Assembly: GCA_026387845.1 (NCBI GenBank)
Contig: JAPLKX010000101.1
Span: 1-18,224, forward strand
Source of the DNA: Candidatus Hydrogenedentota bacterium
GTDB taxonomy: Bacteria > Hydrogenedentota > Hydrogenedentia > Hydrogenedentales > SLHB01
Direction of reading: 5' to 3'
DNA: 18,224 bases
The translations under genes were made by a program, and so were the position numbers. The notes beneath the pieces are model-generated. The model worked only from the letters and a program-made list of their open reading frames with translations, was not told where the DNA came from and did not search any database. Each line of letters begins with the position of its first letter. Within the stretch, counting starts at the first letter, position 1. Shown here piece after piece: positions 7,036 through 15,095 of the stretch.

Positions 7036-8346
7036 CTACTGCTTTGAGTGCAAAGAGAGAGGAAAGATTTGGGCCGTGCCGTCTCGGTCCACGGCAACGG
7101 AAATTTGCTCCTGTTCCCCGATGGCCAAAAGCGCCAACTCGAGATCAAGAAGGTTGGTGATGCGGCGTTCACCTATCGCGACAATGACGTCGTTTTGGCG
7201 AAGGCCGGCCGCGGCCGCGGGAGTTCCTTCTTTGATCTCTGTAATGAGAAGTCCTGCAGCTACTTCTAAGCCGCGGTTCTTTCTCAGTGCCGGAGTCAGG
7301 TCGCGCGCGATCAGGCCGATTTGTGGCCACGTGAACTGTGCCACGAGGGTCCTTATGTCTGTATCCAGTGTTTGATTGAATATATCAAAGAGCGTTTTGC
7401 CGTCGAGGTAGCTCCTGCTGGAGAGGTTGCTCACGATCCTGCGTGCAGCATCCTCTCCAAACTGGTTTTCTATGAGCAGGAAGAGGCCAAGCGCCGCGGA
7501 GTAATAGTCAGAAGCCAACTGGGCGTCAAACTTGTCGTTATCGAAACTCACCCATGAGAACAAGTCCGTATTGACTTTAGCCAGTGAAGACAGTGGCTGC
7601 TGGGGAATGGTATTGCTTTGCAAAGGTGAGATTGCCGAACCGATGGCCTCCGCGGAACGATTGGCGCACGCTCGACGGTAAACAAGAAGTTGACCGTAGC
7701 CTGCGAGGCCTTCTCTGAACCAGCGCGTGTAATGGCACACCTTGATGAACGGCCGCTGCAAGTCCATGAGAACCGGAGACTTTTGCGTCGGTTCCACGAG
7801 TATGTACTCGATCAGCTCATGAGCGAACGCATAGGGATATGCAAGATTGCTATCGCGGACGGACTCCCAAGATTCATTGTTGTACATGACGAACAATGGC
7901 AACCTTACTTGGTTGGTGTCTTTGGGGAATTGGACCTCAAGAGTCCCGGGCAGATAGTCGAGACGAATCATGTACGCCTTTATGGTTGTTGCGAATTCCA
8001 GCCCGAGTTTTTCGACAAGATAGGCGGCTTGATCCGCAATGTCTTCTGCGGCGGAGCGCGCCTGTGCCTCCAACCCTGCTTGATAGACTACTTCCACGGG
8101 GCCGGAGGCAAGGCTGGCTTCAAAAACAAACGACTCCAAACGCGCCGGGTCAATGACCAGCGAGTTTCGCATAGTATAGTTCATGGCGAAATTGGCCGGC
8201 CCTTGCTGTTCGGCGCTTTGCCGGTAATCGCGGTGGGTAATCCCTTTTTTTAGAGTTGCGCACCCACTCCCCAGGACAGTTATCGCCAAAAGAATGCTCA
8301 AGGCTTTGGTGAGCGATTTCCTGTTTGTACCGCCGGCGCTTGTCAT
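7036..8346 (-). CDS. lipoprotein with peptidase-MA-like domain (HExxE) and C-terminal PDZ domain
   Basis: A 436-residue envelope protein. The ATG at 8346 has AGGAG 7 nt upstream and opens directly on a lipoprotein signal (KALSILLAITVLGSGC, lipidated Cys29), so a longer start at 8436 is rejected. The middle region resembles gluzincin-type peptidase-MA proteins: AFAHELIEY at 173-181, then RWFREGLAGYG at 208-218, matching the EGLAxY third-ligand motif (Glu212), then an SAALGLFLLIENQFG helix. The zinc motif is HELIE (His176, Glu177, Glu180) rather than HExxH, so activity is uncertain. Residues about 358-425 form a PDZ domain (GLLITEIKEGTPAAAAGLRQ, then NDVIVAIGERRI). It is divergent from the M28 lipoprotein gene and convergent with valS. 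Its base composition is near 48% GC in a sampled line, much lower than valS. Confidence 0.85.
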   Translation of the reverse strand: MTSAGGTNRKSLTKALSILLAITVLGSGCATLKKGITHRDYRQSAEQQGPANFAMNYTMRNSLVIDPARLESFVFEASLASGPVEVVYQAGLEAQARSAAEDIADQAAYLVEKLGLEFATTIKAYMIRLDYLPGTLEVQFPKDTNQVRLPLFVMYNNESWESVRDSNLAYPYAFAHELIEYILVEPTQKSPVLMDLQRPFIKVCHYTRWFREGLAGYGQLLVYRRACANRSAEAIGSAISPLQSNTIPQQPLSSLAKVNTDLFSWVSFDNDKFDAQLASDYYSAALGLFLLIENQFGEDAARRIVSNLSSRSYLDGKTLFDIFNQTLDTDIRTLVAQFTWPQIGLIARDLTPALRKNRGLEVAAGLLITEIKEGTPAAAAGLRQNDVIVAIGERRITNLLDLELALLAIGEQEQISVAVDRDGTAQIFPLSLHSKQ

Positions 8347-8389
8347 GGAGCCTCTCCTAACTGCTGCTTCCGCGCGGCCTGCACACGGA

Positions 8390-8445
8390 CATCGTGCCAA
8401 GGCAGGCGCAGTGTTCACACAACTACTTTTCTGCATGGCACGATG
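8390..8445. repeat. 10-bp inverted repeat in the leader of the PDZ lipoprotein gene
   Basis: CATCGTGCCA (8390-8399) and TGGCACGATG (8436-8445) are exact reverse complements with 36 nt between them, about 45-100 nt upstream of the ATG at 8346. They could form a leader hairpin or bind a dimeric regulator with widely spaced half-sites. Confidence 0.5.
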
Positions 8446-8529
8446 GTACTACTTGTTTCTGGGGCACCGCAAGCAAGCTGTTTGGCGGCGGGGCCGGGTT
8501 TGGCTATGGTTAGCTTACCTGGCCAGCCA

Positions 8530-8594
8530 GCAGCCCGTAGTTGAAGTCTCGTGTGGCCCACGCGAGCCATCATTAGACTTCAGCCACGGGCTGC
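8530..8594. repeat. REP-like long inverted repeat with nested hairpin
   Basis: CAGCCCGTAGTTGAAGTCT (8531-8549) pairs with AGACTTCAGCCACGGGCTG (8575-8593), with only two positions non-Watson-Crick (both possible G-U pairs), and one further G-C pair closes at 8530/8594. The 25-nt loop holds a second stem, CGTGTGG against CCACGCG. It looks like a REP/RAYT-type element. The rest of the 8347-8715 divergent region shows the 8390-8445 repeat and nothing else I can identify. Confidence 0.7.
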
Positions 8595-8715
8595 CGGCAT
8601 GGCGGGCGTAAGCACAATCACGCCCGTGCTGCTCATGTCTCGCAGGTTTCTGTTTGTGTATGAAGAATGGTATGATCAGCTTATGCTGTTAATACTGCAA
8701 GGGTATAAGCACAAG

Positions 8716-11037
8716 ATGAGAAGATGTATTGTACAGGTTGCTCTCCTGTTAATTGTTTGTTCAAGTTGCGCACATTTTGGTTCTTCGCCCGTTAAGTCGG
8801 AGAGGAAACAAAGACTCCAGGAACATGTGCAGTTTCTGGCAGCGCCCAAATTAGGTGGCAGGAAACCCGTATCGTCCGGTTCACGTTTGGCTCGCCGTTA
8901 TATCGCTCGGCGATTCAGGGATTGCGGCCTTCTCGCGTGGGGAGACGGTGAAACATACGAACAATCGGTAAAGTTTGGGACAAATGTTGTAGGGTTGTTG
9001 CCGGGGACGGACAAAGACCTCATGGATGAGATTGTGCTCGTTTGCGCGCACTACGATCACCTTGGGGGCGGAAAATTGGGCGCGGCAGATAACGCCTCAG
9101 GAGTGGCCGTTCTGCTGGAAACTGCCGATCGTATGACTTCCAGCGGTACAGCGCCCCGCCGGTCGGTTTGCTTCGCGGCATTTGACTGTGAAGAGAGCAT
9201 GCTGTGGGGAGCCGTTGCGTTCACTTGCAGAGATGATTTTGATCCGTCGAGAATAGCGGCTGTAATCAACATCGACACTCTGGGCAGAAGAGCATTCGAT
9301 GTCCTCGATAATGTACTTTTCTTGGGCTGTTCCTCTTCGTCGGAGCTAAAACAAGCTGCCTTATCTGCCTCGGAAGGCAGTATACAACTCATACCCTGTG
9401 GAGCACATTTAATTGGGCCAAGAGGCGACCACTTTCCTTTTGCGGCGCTTGGGTTGCCGGTTTATTTCTTTTCAAACGGCCTGTTTCGCGATTACCACAC
9501 GACAAAGGATACTTCCACTGGACTGGACTACGACCTGTTAAGCCGATCGGCGCACGTGATTTACGAGGTGGTCTCACAAGCAGCCAGCATGAGTGTTCCT
9601 GACGTTCCGGCGCCTGTAGATTCCGCATTTGTTACGACCGATGACATTCTGGCCCTGAAACGTATCCTCAGCGATTTGGTTGTTTCACATGAACAGACTG
9701 ATTTGTCATCAGCCGACGTGGGCGAATTTGAACTCACGCTTCGTGAGATCGAGCGCGCCCTTAACGACAATTCAGACGCCCTGGAAAAGGACAGCCGGCT
9801 CATGAGGAGTTGTCTGCGGTCAGCGTTTGCACTCCTCTCACGGTATGACAAAATAGCGCCTGTTGACGCCGACGCCCAGATGGGAGATTTGCCGACATCG
9901 CAGATGCAGAATTCTTTGGCAACGGATAATATCCTTCAGTCTCTCTTCGTATTCATTCACCGAAAAAAGATTATGAATATATATCAGCATGTCGCCAAAG
10001 AGTTGTTGGAAGGACACAGGTTTGCCACGTATCTGGAGGGGCCGCCGGATTTTGATCTCGAGGAGTATGATCTCCTTCCGGAAGAAGTGAGAATAACCGC
10101 AGTCCCCGGCAACAAGTTGCGCCTAAGCGTTGCATTTCCTCATATGTACGCGAGAACCTATCTAAAGGAACGTATTACGCTTCCCCCGAAAGGCCTAACG
10201 GTTGGCTGTAGGTGGGACTTTCATACATGTCTGGGGACGGCTGAAGAGTTGCTGGATTACTGTCTCTTGCAGTGGCGCAGAGACATCCAAGGTGATGGCT
10301 ATGGCGGGAGTTGGGCGAAGGTATTAAGCAGTCTCTTTCCAGAAGCCCACATTGAAGGCAATTATCATGCCTGGTTCCAGTGGAGTCGGCAAAGCAGGAA
10401 GGTGGCTTCGGAGGAACAGTGGTTGATAGACTGCCTGGAAAGCGGAAATCCGGAGTTGATGAGAGCCGTTTTGACCTACTTCGTTCCCTCAATCATGTTT
10501 AACACTGAATATCCGAACCTGCTGAGAAGAATCATGACTGACACCACTCTGCCAGGTGAGCTACGGGCTCTAGCCGTAGCGGCATATGGTCGAAAGGGCG
10601 ACAAGGTTCCGTTTGGTTTGGACAGACCGATGTTGCTCGATCTTGTTTCTCTCCTTGATGACGGTACTGTGGTATGCCTGCCGAAAGCGGTGGTTGAAGC
10701 AATTGTAGCCGACTTTCCGTTGCTTGGTTTTGCGGTCGCCGAGGGCGGAGAACAAGACACCTTGGTTCTGGGAGAGTATGTTGCCGACGTTTTGCATGGT
10801 ATCACGAAACAGAGTTTTGGTGGGGACGCTGCGTTGTGGAACACATGGATTAAAGAAGAGGACAAGACTGATGCGCCCATGTTCATCACACGGAAATCCG
10901 TGATCGCAGTTCTCCCGTTTCAGCGGCATGAAACGCTTGTACGCAACCTGCTACAAGAGTGTGATTCACAAGAGTGTCTGCTTGGCGTCTTTCCCGGCGA
11001 ACCAGCCATCCAATGGGAATGTAGTTGGGTTTACTAA
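8716..11037 (+). CDS. M28-family metallopeptidase lipoprotein with long unassigned C-terminus
   Basis: A 773-residue envelope lipoprotein: the ATG at 8716 gives a short signal ending in LLLIVCSSC (lipidated Cys18), with a weak AAGGG 12 nt upstream. Longer in-frame starts would add residues before the signal. The M28 zinc site is complete: His112 and Asp114 in VCAHYDHLGGG, Asp125 in AADNASG, catalytic Glu159 with Glu160 in DCEES, Asp187 in INIDTLG and His261 in RDYHTTKDT. Such enzymes are di-zinc aminopeptidases or carboxypeptidases. Residues from about 300 to 773 match no family I recognise: the first part is charged and helical (about 310-430), the last part is mixed with several Cys and Trp. 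The gene is divergent from the PDZ lipoprotein gene and convergent with the sigma cluster. Composition is about 50% GC in a sampled line. Confidence 0.9.
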   Translation: MRRCIVQVALLLIVCSSCAHFGSSPVKSERKQRLQEHVQFLAAPKLGGRKPVSSGSRLARRYIARRFRDCGLLAWGDGETYEQSVKFGTNVVGLLPGTDKDLMDEIVLVCAHYDHLGGGKLGAADNASGVAVLLETADRMTSSGTAPRRSVCFAAFDCEESMLWGAVAFTCRDDFDPSRIAAVINIDTLGRRAFDVLDNVLFLGCSSSSELKQAALSASEGSIQLIPCGAHLIGPRGDHFPFAALGLPVYFFSNGLFRDYHTTKDTSTGLDYDLLSRSAHVIYEVVSQAASMSVPDVPAPVDSAFVTTDDILALKRILSDLVVSHEQTDLSSADVGEFELTLREIERALNDNSDALEKDSRLMRSCLRSAFALLSRYDKIAPVDADAQMGDLPTSQMQNSLATDNILQSLFVFIHRKKIMNIYQHVAKELLEGHRFATYLEGPPDFDLEEYDLLPEEVRITAVPGNKLRLSVAFPHMYARTYLKERITLPPKGLTVGCRWDFHTCLGTAEELLDYCLLQWRRDIQGDGYGGSWAKVLSSLFPEAHIEGNYHAWFQWSRQSRKVASEEQWLIDCLESGNPELMRAVLTYFVPSIMFNTEYPNLLRRIMTDTTLPGELRALAVAAYGRKGDKVPFGLDRPMLLDLVSLLDDGTVVCLPKAVVEAIVADFPLLGFAVAEGGEQDTLVLGEYVADVLHGITKQSFGGDAALWNTWIKEEDKTDAPMFITRKSVIAVLPFQRHETLVRNLLQECDSQECLLGVFPGEPAIQWECSWVY

Positions 11038-11090
11038 TGCCGTGACGGCATACAACTCCGACCCGCCTTATACGACAAGTCGGAGTTGTA
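11037..11090. repeat. two adjacent inverted repeats between convergent genes
   Basis: ATGCCGT-G-ACGGCAT (11037-11051) overlaps the M28 stop codon by one base. It is directly followed by TACAACTCCGAC (11051-11062) and GTCGGAGTTGTA (11079-11090), a perfect 12-bp stem with a 16-nt loop. It lies between two convergent genes, so it could end transcription from both sides, but no T run follows on either strand. It may be a REP-type repeat. Confidence 0.7.
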
Positions 11091-11119
11091 GGGTATAATA
11101 GACGACCTAGCCCAGTTGC

Positions 11120-11347
11120 TTATGGACTTCCACACCTACGGCATCGCTGTACATAGAACCAACATCCAATATGAGTTACGGGGTCGTAATGAATTTCCTG
11201 AAACGTGGCGTAAGAGTGAGGTGGACACGTCTTAGTTCTAGGTGGTGTGGTTTGACAGGCGGCAAGGAGTGCCGCAAAAACGAGGACAAGGGTTACAACT
11301 AGCAGGAACGTTTTGATCCGTCTATTTGTTCTAAAGTGATGCTCCAT
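11120..11347 (-). CDS. small Cys-rich lipoprotein
   Basis: A 75-residue protein starting at 11347, with AAGGAG 8 nt upstream. A hydrophobic signal (residues 12-30) ends in LLAAC, giving lipidated Cys31 and a mature part of only 45 residues. That part has four more Cys (41, 62, 69, 72), the last two as a CRRC pair near the C-terminus, and several His. Two disulfides or a small metal site are possible. It matches no family I know. It is the last gene of the sigma-factor cluster, 87 bp after the LolA-like gene, with a GC-rich hairpin in the gap. Confidence 0.75.
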   Translation of the reverse strand: MEHHFRTNRRIKTFLLVVTLVLVFAALLAACQTTPPRTKTCPPHSYATFQEIHYDPVTHIGCWFYVQRCRRCGSP

Positions 11348-11408
11348 GTCATAGGCTCCTTAAGTTTGCGTTTTTCTATTGGATGTTTCCTTGCCGGGGG
11401 CCCGTGTT

Positions 11409-11434
11409 CCCGCTTCGCGCGGGCCTCACCGGTG
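11409..11434 (-). promoter_or_regulatory. GC-rich hairpin between the LolA-like gene and the small lipoprotein gene
   Basis: CCCGC (11409-11413) pairs with GCGGG (11419-11423) across a 5-nt loop, and the 8-bp palindrome CACCGGTG (11427-11434) directly adjoins the stop codon of the LolA-like gene. There is no T run. It could slow or partly end transcription before the last gene. Confidence 0.35.
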
Positions 11435-12175
11435 CTAGGGTGCGGAAATCGAGAATATGGAATCACTTAGGCTTTCATTAATATTGACGCTGCTGAAGTC
11501 GTATGTTGCGGTTAAGATCACACCGCCATCTTCATAGGCTTTGGTGACTATTTGCGCGGGAAGTTGAGCGGTACTCTCAACACTGGAGTAGGAGTTGTAA
11601 TCCAGTTCCCACTGCAGGTTGTTGCTTTCATCGGTTGCTTTTACCTTGATGACCTTTTTCACGGTAGCTACGTCAATCCACACTTGGTAATTGGTGTTGG
11701 CTTTCGTAGTGTAGATCCGATAACACGACACGCTGTTTACGGTGTACGTGCTGGCGTCCTTCGTCCAAGTCTCGGTACCAAGCACCCGCTCCATGTTAAA
11801 CAGGTCTGCTGCACTATTGAACCTCACGTAGGTGAGTCCGTCGGCCAGCGGCATGTATAGGGTCTTATCGTTCTCCACCTCAATATTCCAGTTCGAGCCG
11901 TCGGTCACATAGGTGCGGTCATAGGGGCTTCCTTGAACCATCTTCTGCTTAAACGTGCTGCCGCTCCGTTTCCATTGGATTGTTCCGTCGGTCATGTCGC
12001 TGAAGGTGGTTGCAAAGTCAACGTCCACCGACGCAGTGTAGTCGTTCACATTGTTCAACTCATCGATAACGGAGTTGACTATTTCCTGGGCTGTGAGAGC
12101 CCACGCCGGCACAGAAAATGTGAGCAAGGCAACACCCAACAGGGCGCCCATTGGTGCAACTCTTTGCATTCTCAT
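11435..12175 (-). CDS. LolA-like periplasmic protein (outer membrane lipoprotein-sorting family)
   Basis: A 246-residue secreted protein. The ATG at 12175 is chosen because AAAGGA lies 8 nt upstream and the protein then opens on a cleavable signal (PMGALLGVALLTFSVPAWA, cleavage after Ala26). The mature protein begins LTAQEIVNSVIDEL and continues with alternating beta strands. The stretch NTNYQVWIDVATVKKVIKVK and the ending YDFSSVNINESLSDSIF are typical of LolA/LolB-fold sorting proteins. The fold binds acyl chains or lipoproteins in a half-barrel; RseB uses the same fold as a stress sensor. It lies 66 bp after the membrane-anchored gene and is probably cotranscribed with it. Whether it carries lipoproteins or senses them cannot be told from sequence. 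Confidence 0.85.
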   Translation of the reverse strand: MRMQRVAPMGALLGVALLTFSVPAWALTAQEIVNSVIDELNNVNDYTASVDVDFATTFSDMTDGTIQWKRSGSTFKQKMVQGSPYDRTYVTDGSNWNIEVENDKTLYMPLADGLTYVRFNSAADLFNMERVLGTETWTKDASTYTVNSVSCYRIYTTKANTNYQVWIDVATVKKVIKVKATDESNNLQWELDYNSYSSVESTAQLPAQIVTKAYEDGGVILTATYDFSSVNINESLSDSIFSISAP

Positions 12176-12241
12176 TAGCGTTGTCCTTTCGTTTCGGTTG
12201 TCTGTTTGCATATGTGGAAACCAGCAGTGGTTCACCCTTAT

Positions 12242-13528
12242 CTAGCCGGTAGCATCACCTCCTTTGTTTGTCGTTGTTTTCGAGGTAATCACAGCGTAAT
12301 TCTTGCGACGCCGGTGTGTTCTATAAGCGAGGCCAATCAGCAGGACCGCAAGAACAGCAAATCCGGCAAGCAGTCTCTTTCCCGTCTCTTCGAGGTCTGA
12401 TTTAGGCATTTCGAGTGTCAAGGCTGGTGAATTCTCAGGCTGTCTGCTTTTTTCCTGTTTGTAGGCCTCTTTAGTTCTAGCAAGTATGTCTTTTCCTTTT
12501 GCCTGCGTAACAACGGGGATGACCGGGCTTTCGAGTAGTTCACGGGATATTGACGCAGCCATTTTAGAGGCCAGTTTGTTATCCCGAACTTCTCCGACCA
12601 CCGCGTCGTATACTTGGGCATCAGGTGGTATATCTAACACGAACGTTGTTTGATCGACGCGAACGGATGTTGGTTTGAGAATGTCCATTTTGTAGGTTTG
12701 GACGCTGTCCCCTTCATAGTCGTCGTACCTGTAGCTTTCGGCTACTGTATGCTGGGGAACCCATAGGGTCTGTGAGCCGAATGGTATCCGTTGGAAGTCC
12801 GATGAAGTTATTCTGTTTAGTAACCTGTTGTCAGAGGTGTATTCCTCAAATTCGGAGATGGCGTAATTTATTTCAGGGATTAAGACGGCCTTGAAATGGT
12901 GTGCCGGATCGGAGTATTGGTATACTCCTGTTACAAGTATTCTCTTGCCTTTGTCGTCGGATGTTTCAGATACACTTTGCACATGTTCGATTCGAGTGGC
13001 GCAGCCGGGTTTGCTTCGAGATATCGCACGATCTTCCCTGGTGGCCAACTCCGGTGTCAGAAGCAGGGATAGATAGTTGATATTCTCTTCGGATGGCTTT
13101 CTTACTGCGGCTCTATTGGCATTGGGGTCGTAAGTTGTTGCACGTGTACTGTCAATGGCATAATTTACCACGTACCGCTTCACAAGACTCCCGATCTCTC
13201 GCGCATCAAAGAGAGACTCTTTTATTCCGTCGGAACTTGCGGTCACTTCGCTGATGGTCGTACGCTTGACTTCGAGTTCGGAATTGCCTCCACGGTTATC
13301 CAATGGCTGGGGATGATATGAGGTTCGAACGAAGGTTGCAGACAACGCATCGTTGGGCACAGTTGGGTGTAGATTGTACTGCATCTTTTTCAGAGCCCTG
13401 CTTTCTGCAAGGATTTGCTGGGCATAAGCCGGCTGATTGGTGAGGAAATACATATATGTAAGGCTATATGCAACTAGACAAAATACTAGGGTGGGTGAAT
13501 AAAGTTGCGGTCGAACACACCTTCTCAT
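12242..13528 (-). CDS. membrane-anchored periplasmic protein of the sigma-factor cluster, possibly LolA/RseB-like
   Basis: A 428-residue protein. The ATG at 13528 overlaps the anti-sigma stop codon in the sequence ATGA, with GAGGAA 5 nt upstream, which implies translational coupling. An N-terminal signal or anchor (about 10-37, ending PAYAQQ) is followed by a large extracytoplasmic part. A C-terminal helix (LLAGFAVLAVLLIGLAYR, about 391-408) and an RTHRRRK stop-transfer tail follow. The central part (about 205-335) is beta-rich, with HHFKAVLIPEINYAISEFEEY, FGSQTLWVPQHTV and VDQTTFVLDIPPDAQVYD. That pattern resembles LolA/RseB-type folds in planctomycete-like proteins, but the match is by eye only. 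Position directly after an anti-sigma factor is that of rseB in rpoE operons. Confidence 0.8.
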   Translation of the reverse strand: MRRCVRPQLYSPTLVFCLVAYSLTYMYFLTNQPAYAQQILAESRALKKMQYNLHPTVPNDALSATFVRTSYHPQPLDNRGGNSELEVKRTTISEVTASSDGIKESLFDAREIGSLVKRYVVNYAIDSTRATTYDPNANRAAVRKPSEENINYLSLLLTPELATREDRAISRSKPGCATRIEHVQSVSETSDDKGKRILVTGVYQYSDPAHHFKAVLIPEINYAISEFEEYTSDNRLLNRITSSDFQRIPFGSQTLWVPQHTVAESYRYDDYEGDSVQTYKMDILKPTSVRVDQTTFVLDIPPDAQVYDAVVGEVRDNKLASKMAASISRELLESPVIPVVTQAKGKDILARTKEAYKQEKSRQPENSPALTLEMPKSDLEETGKRLLAGFAVLAVLLIGLAYRTHRRRKNYAVITSKTTTNKGGDATG

Positions 13529-14970
13529 CGGAATTCCTCGGGCAGTTGTAGCTCTCGCAAAGTAAAGACGGCGTTCATCTGTTCTGCTAACAGAGCCAGA
13601 TTGCATACGGTGGTACTGTCAGTTGAGAGGTTTGCCATGAGATTCTTGGCCGAGATAGATAATTCGACGAATTCTGGAGTTGAGAGCAGCTTACTGCAGG
13701 CAGAAAGGTAGACTAAAACCGCTCTTGCTGCCGCAGGATTGGATACCAGTTGTTCTACATAGCCAGGGGGAAGTACTTGCGCGGATATGGGCACTGGCTG
13801 TGGTGGTGTCGCCGGAATGACATTAGCGCGGCGGCATTGGGTTTGCGGTTCGGCAGAGTGTAATGGTTTGGGTTTCCATACGCCGTCTTGTGTGGACTCG
13901 TTGGAATAACCTGCAACAGCGGCGGCCTCTTGCATGGCTTCGTGGCTCGGGATACGGTTTGGCTTGTCAGCGCTTGTAGGGCAGTCGAATCTAAGGATCT
14001 CGCCGCAATAGATGAGCAGGGCGCGCCAGCCGGTAGGTCGTTCGGATTCGGGGATGCTGGCGTAAAGCCGTACACCCCACTCGGGGATATTAACGGGGGC
14101 GCCGTCCCACGGGCCGTTTCCGGGGTACGGAACACTCAAGGTCACGACCTTGCCTTCGGCGTCGGGCAGCGTGATGGCCGGGTTACCGTCGTCGTCGACA
14201 CCAAACCGGACCATGCGGCCGGCGGGGCTGTCGGGGGGCCGTTTGGGAGGCTGGCCCATCAGCACGTCGTAGAGCCACATGATGTGTGGATACTCGCGGC
14301 GGGCCCAGGCCTCGTACTGTTCGTCGGATTTCGGCAGGCTTGCGTCGATTTGGGCGCGGGCGGCGGCGTGGTCTGCTAAGGTTGCGGTGGCTTGGTCCAA
14401 CCCGTGGTCGCCAATGGGCGGGGACTTGGCCGACTTGCTCCATTTTGGATGCGTGGATACGGGGGCGGTGGTGGAAAGAATCGGGCCATGCGCGATTTTG
14501 GTGGATTCCGGACGAAAAGTAGTGGAAGCGCTGTTATGCTCGGGTTGGAAATACTGCGCCAGTTGTACGCCTAGATAGGCGAAAACGGGTGCCGCTACGA
14601 TTAAGAGGCCGGCGGCAAGGGCCAACCATGGGACGGGACGGAGGCGCTGACTGGGCCACTGATTTTTGTGCAGGTTTGTGTCAGACGCGGCAAGCCTTGC
14701 AAGTACTGCGCTGGCAAGGACTTCTGGGGTATTAGTCACATCCGGCGGGGCGCCGCCGGCTGCGTCCAACGCGGCGAGGATAGGCTTAATTCGCTCCGCC
14801 GCCGCAGCACATTTCGGGCATGTGCTCAAATGACGGTCGATGGCGCCGAACTCTTTGGGCGCCAGGGAGATATCCCATTGGAGATAAGCGGGGATATGGG
14901 TTTGGACCCAACTGCAGGGGAAGCCTATACGAAGAGCCAGTTTTATCCGGTCCGACATTACATGTCTCAT
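13525..14970 (-). CDS. zinc-finger transmembrane anti-sigma factor with large periplasmic domain
   Basis: A protein of about 481 residues. The cytoplasmic N-terminus has the anti-sigma zinc motif H-x3-C-x2-C (His47, Cys51, Cys54 in RHLSTCPKC), with His25 or Cys19 as possible fourth ligand. One transmembrane helix follows at about 113-137 (PVPWLALAAGLLIVAAPVFAYLG). The remaining 340 residues are extracytoplasmic, much longer than RseA, and include MVRFGVDDDGNPAITLPDAE and a Pro-rich stretch (ATPPQPVPISAQVLPPG). It should bind and inhibit the sigma factor encoded upstream and release it on an envelope signal. The start is uncertain: ATG 14970 has AAGGA only 4 nt away; TTG 14997, ATG 14994 and ATG 14958 are alternatives. 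The 5' half is visibly more GC-rich than the 3' half. Confidence 0.85.
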   Translation of the reverse strand: MRHVMSDRIKLALRIGFPCSWVQTHIPAYLQWDISLAPKEFGAIDRHLSTCPKCAAAAERIKPILAALDAAGGAPPDVTNTPEVLASAVLARLAASDTNLHKNQWPSQRLRPVPWLALAAGLLIVAAPVFAYLGVQLAQYFQPEHNSASTTFRPESTKIAHGPILSTTAPVSTHPKWSKSAKSPPIGDHGLDQATATLADHAAARAQIDASLPKSDEQYEAWARREYPHIMWLYDVLMGQPPKRPPDSPAGRMVRFGVDDDGNPAITLPDAEGKVVTLSVPYPGNGPWDGAPVNIPEWGVRLYASIPESERPTGWRALLIYCGEILRFDCPTSADKPNRIPSHEAMQEAAAVAGYSNESTQDGVWKPKPLHSAEPQTQCRRANVIPATPPQPVPISAQVLPPGYVEQLVSNPAAARAVLVYLSACSKLLSTPEFVELSISAKNLMANLSTDSTTVCNLALLAEQMNAVFTLRELQLPEEFR

Positions 14971-15015
14971 ACCATCCTTGCGCACAACGGCCATCAAGCA
15001 CGTACGACCGTCCTA

Positions 15016-15044
15016 TATATATGTCGCGCAGGTGGCGTTTTCCA
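15016..15044 (-). promoter_or_regulatory. possible internal promoter before the anti-sigma gene
   Basis: On the minus strand TGGAAA (15044-15039) and TATATA (15021-15016) are 17 bp apart, about 45 nt upstream of the anti-sigma start. The 221-bp gap between the sigma and anti-sigma genes is long for such a pair, which is consistent with separate control. Confidence 0.35.
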
Positions 15045-15095
15045 GAGGTGCATGATGAATTTGTTTTTGCAGTCACAAACGGAAGAAACGTTAAA

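Noticed and set aside
11041..11100. Intrinsic terminator
   Set aside because: The stem is good but no T run follows on either strand, so it is reported as an inverted repeat instead.
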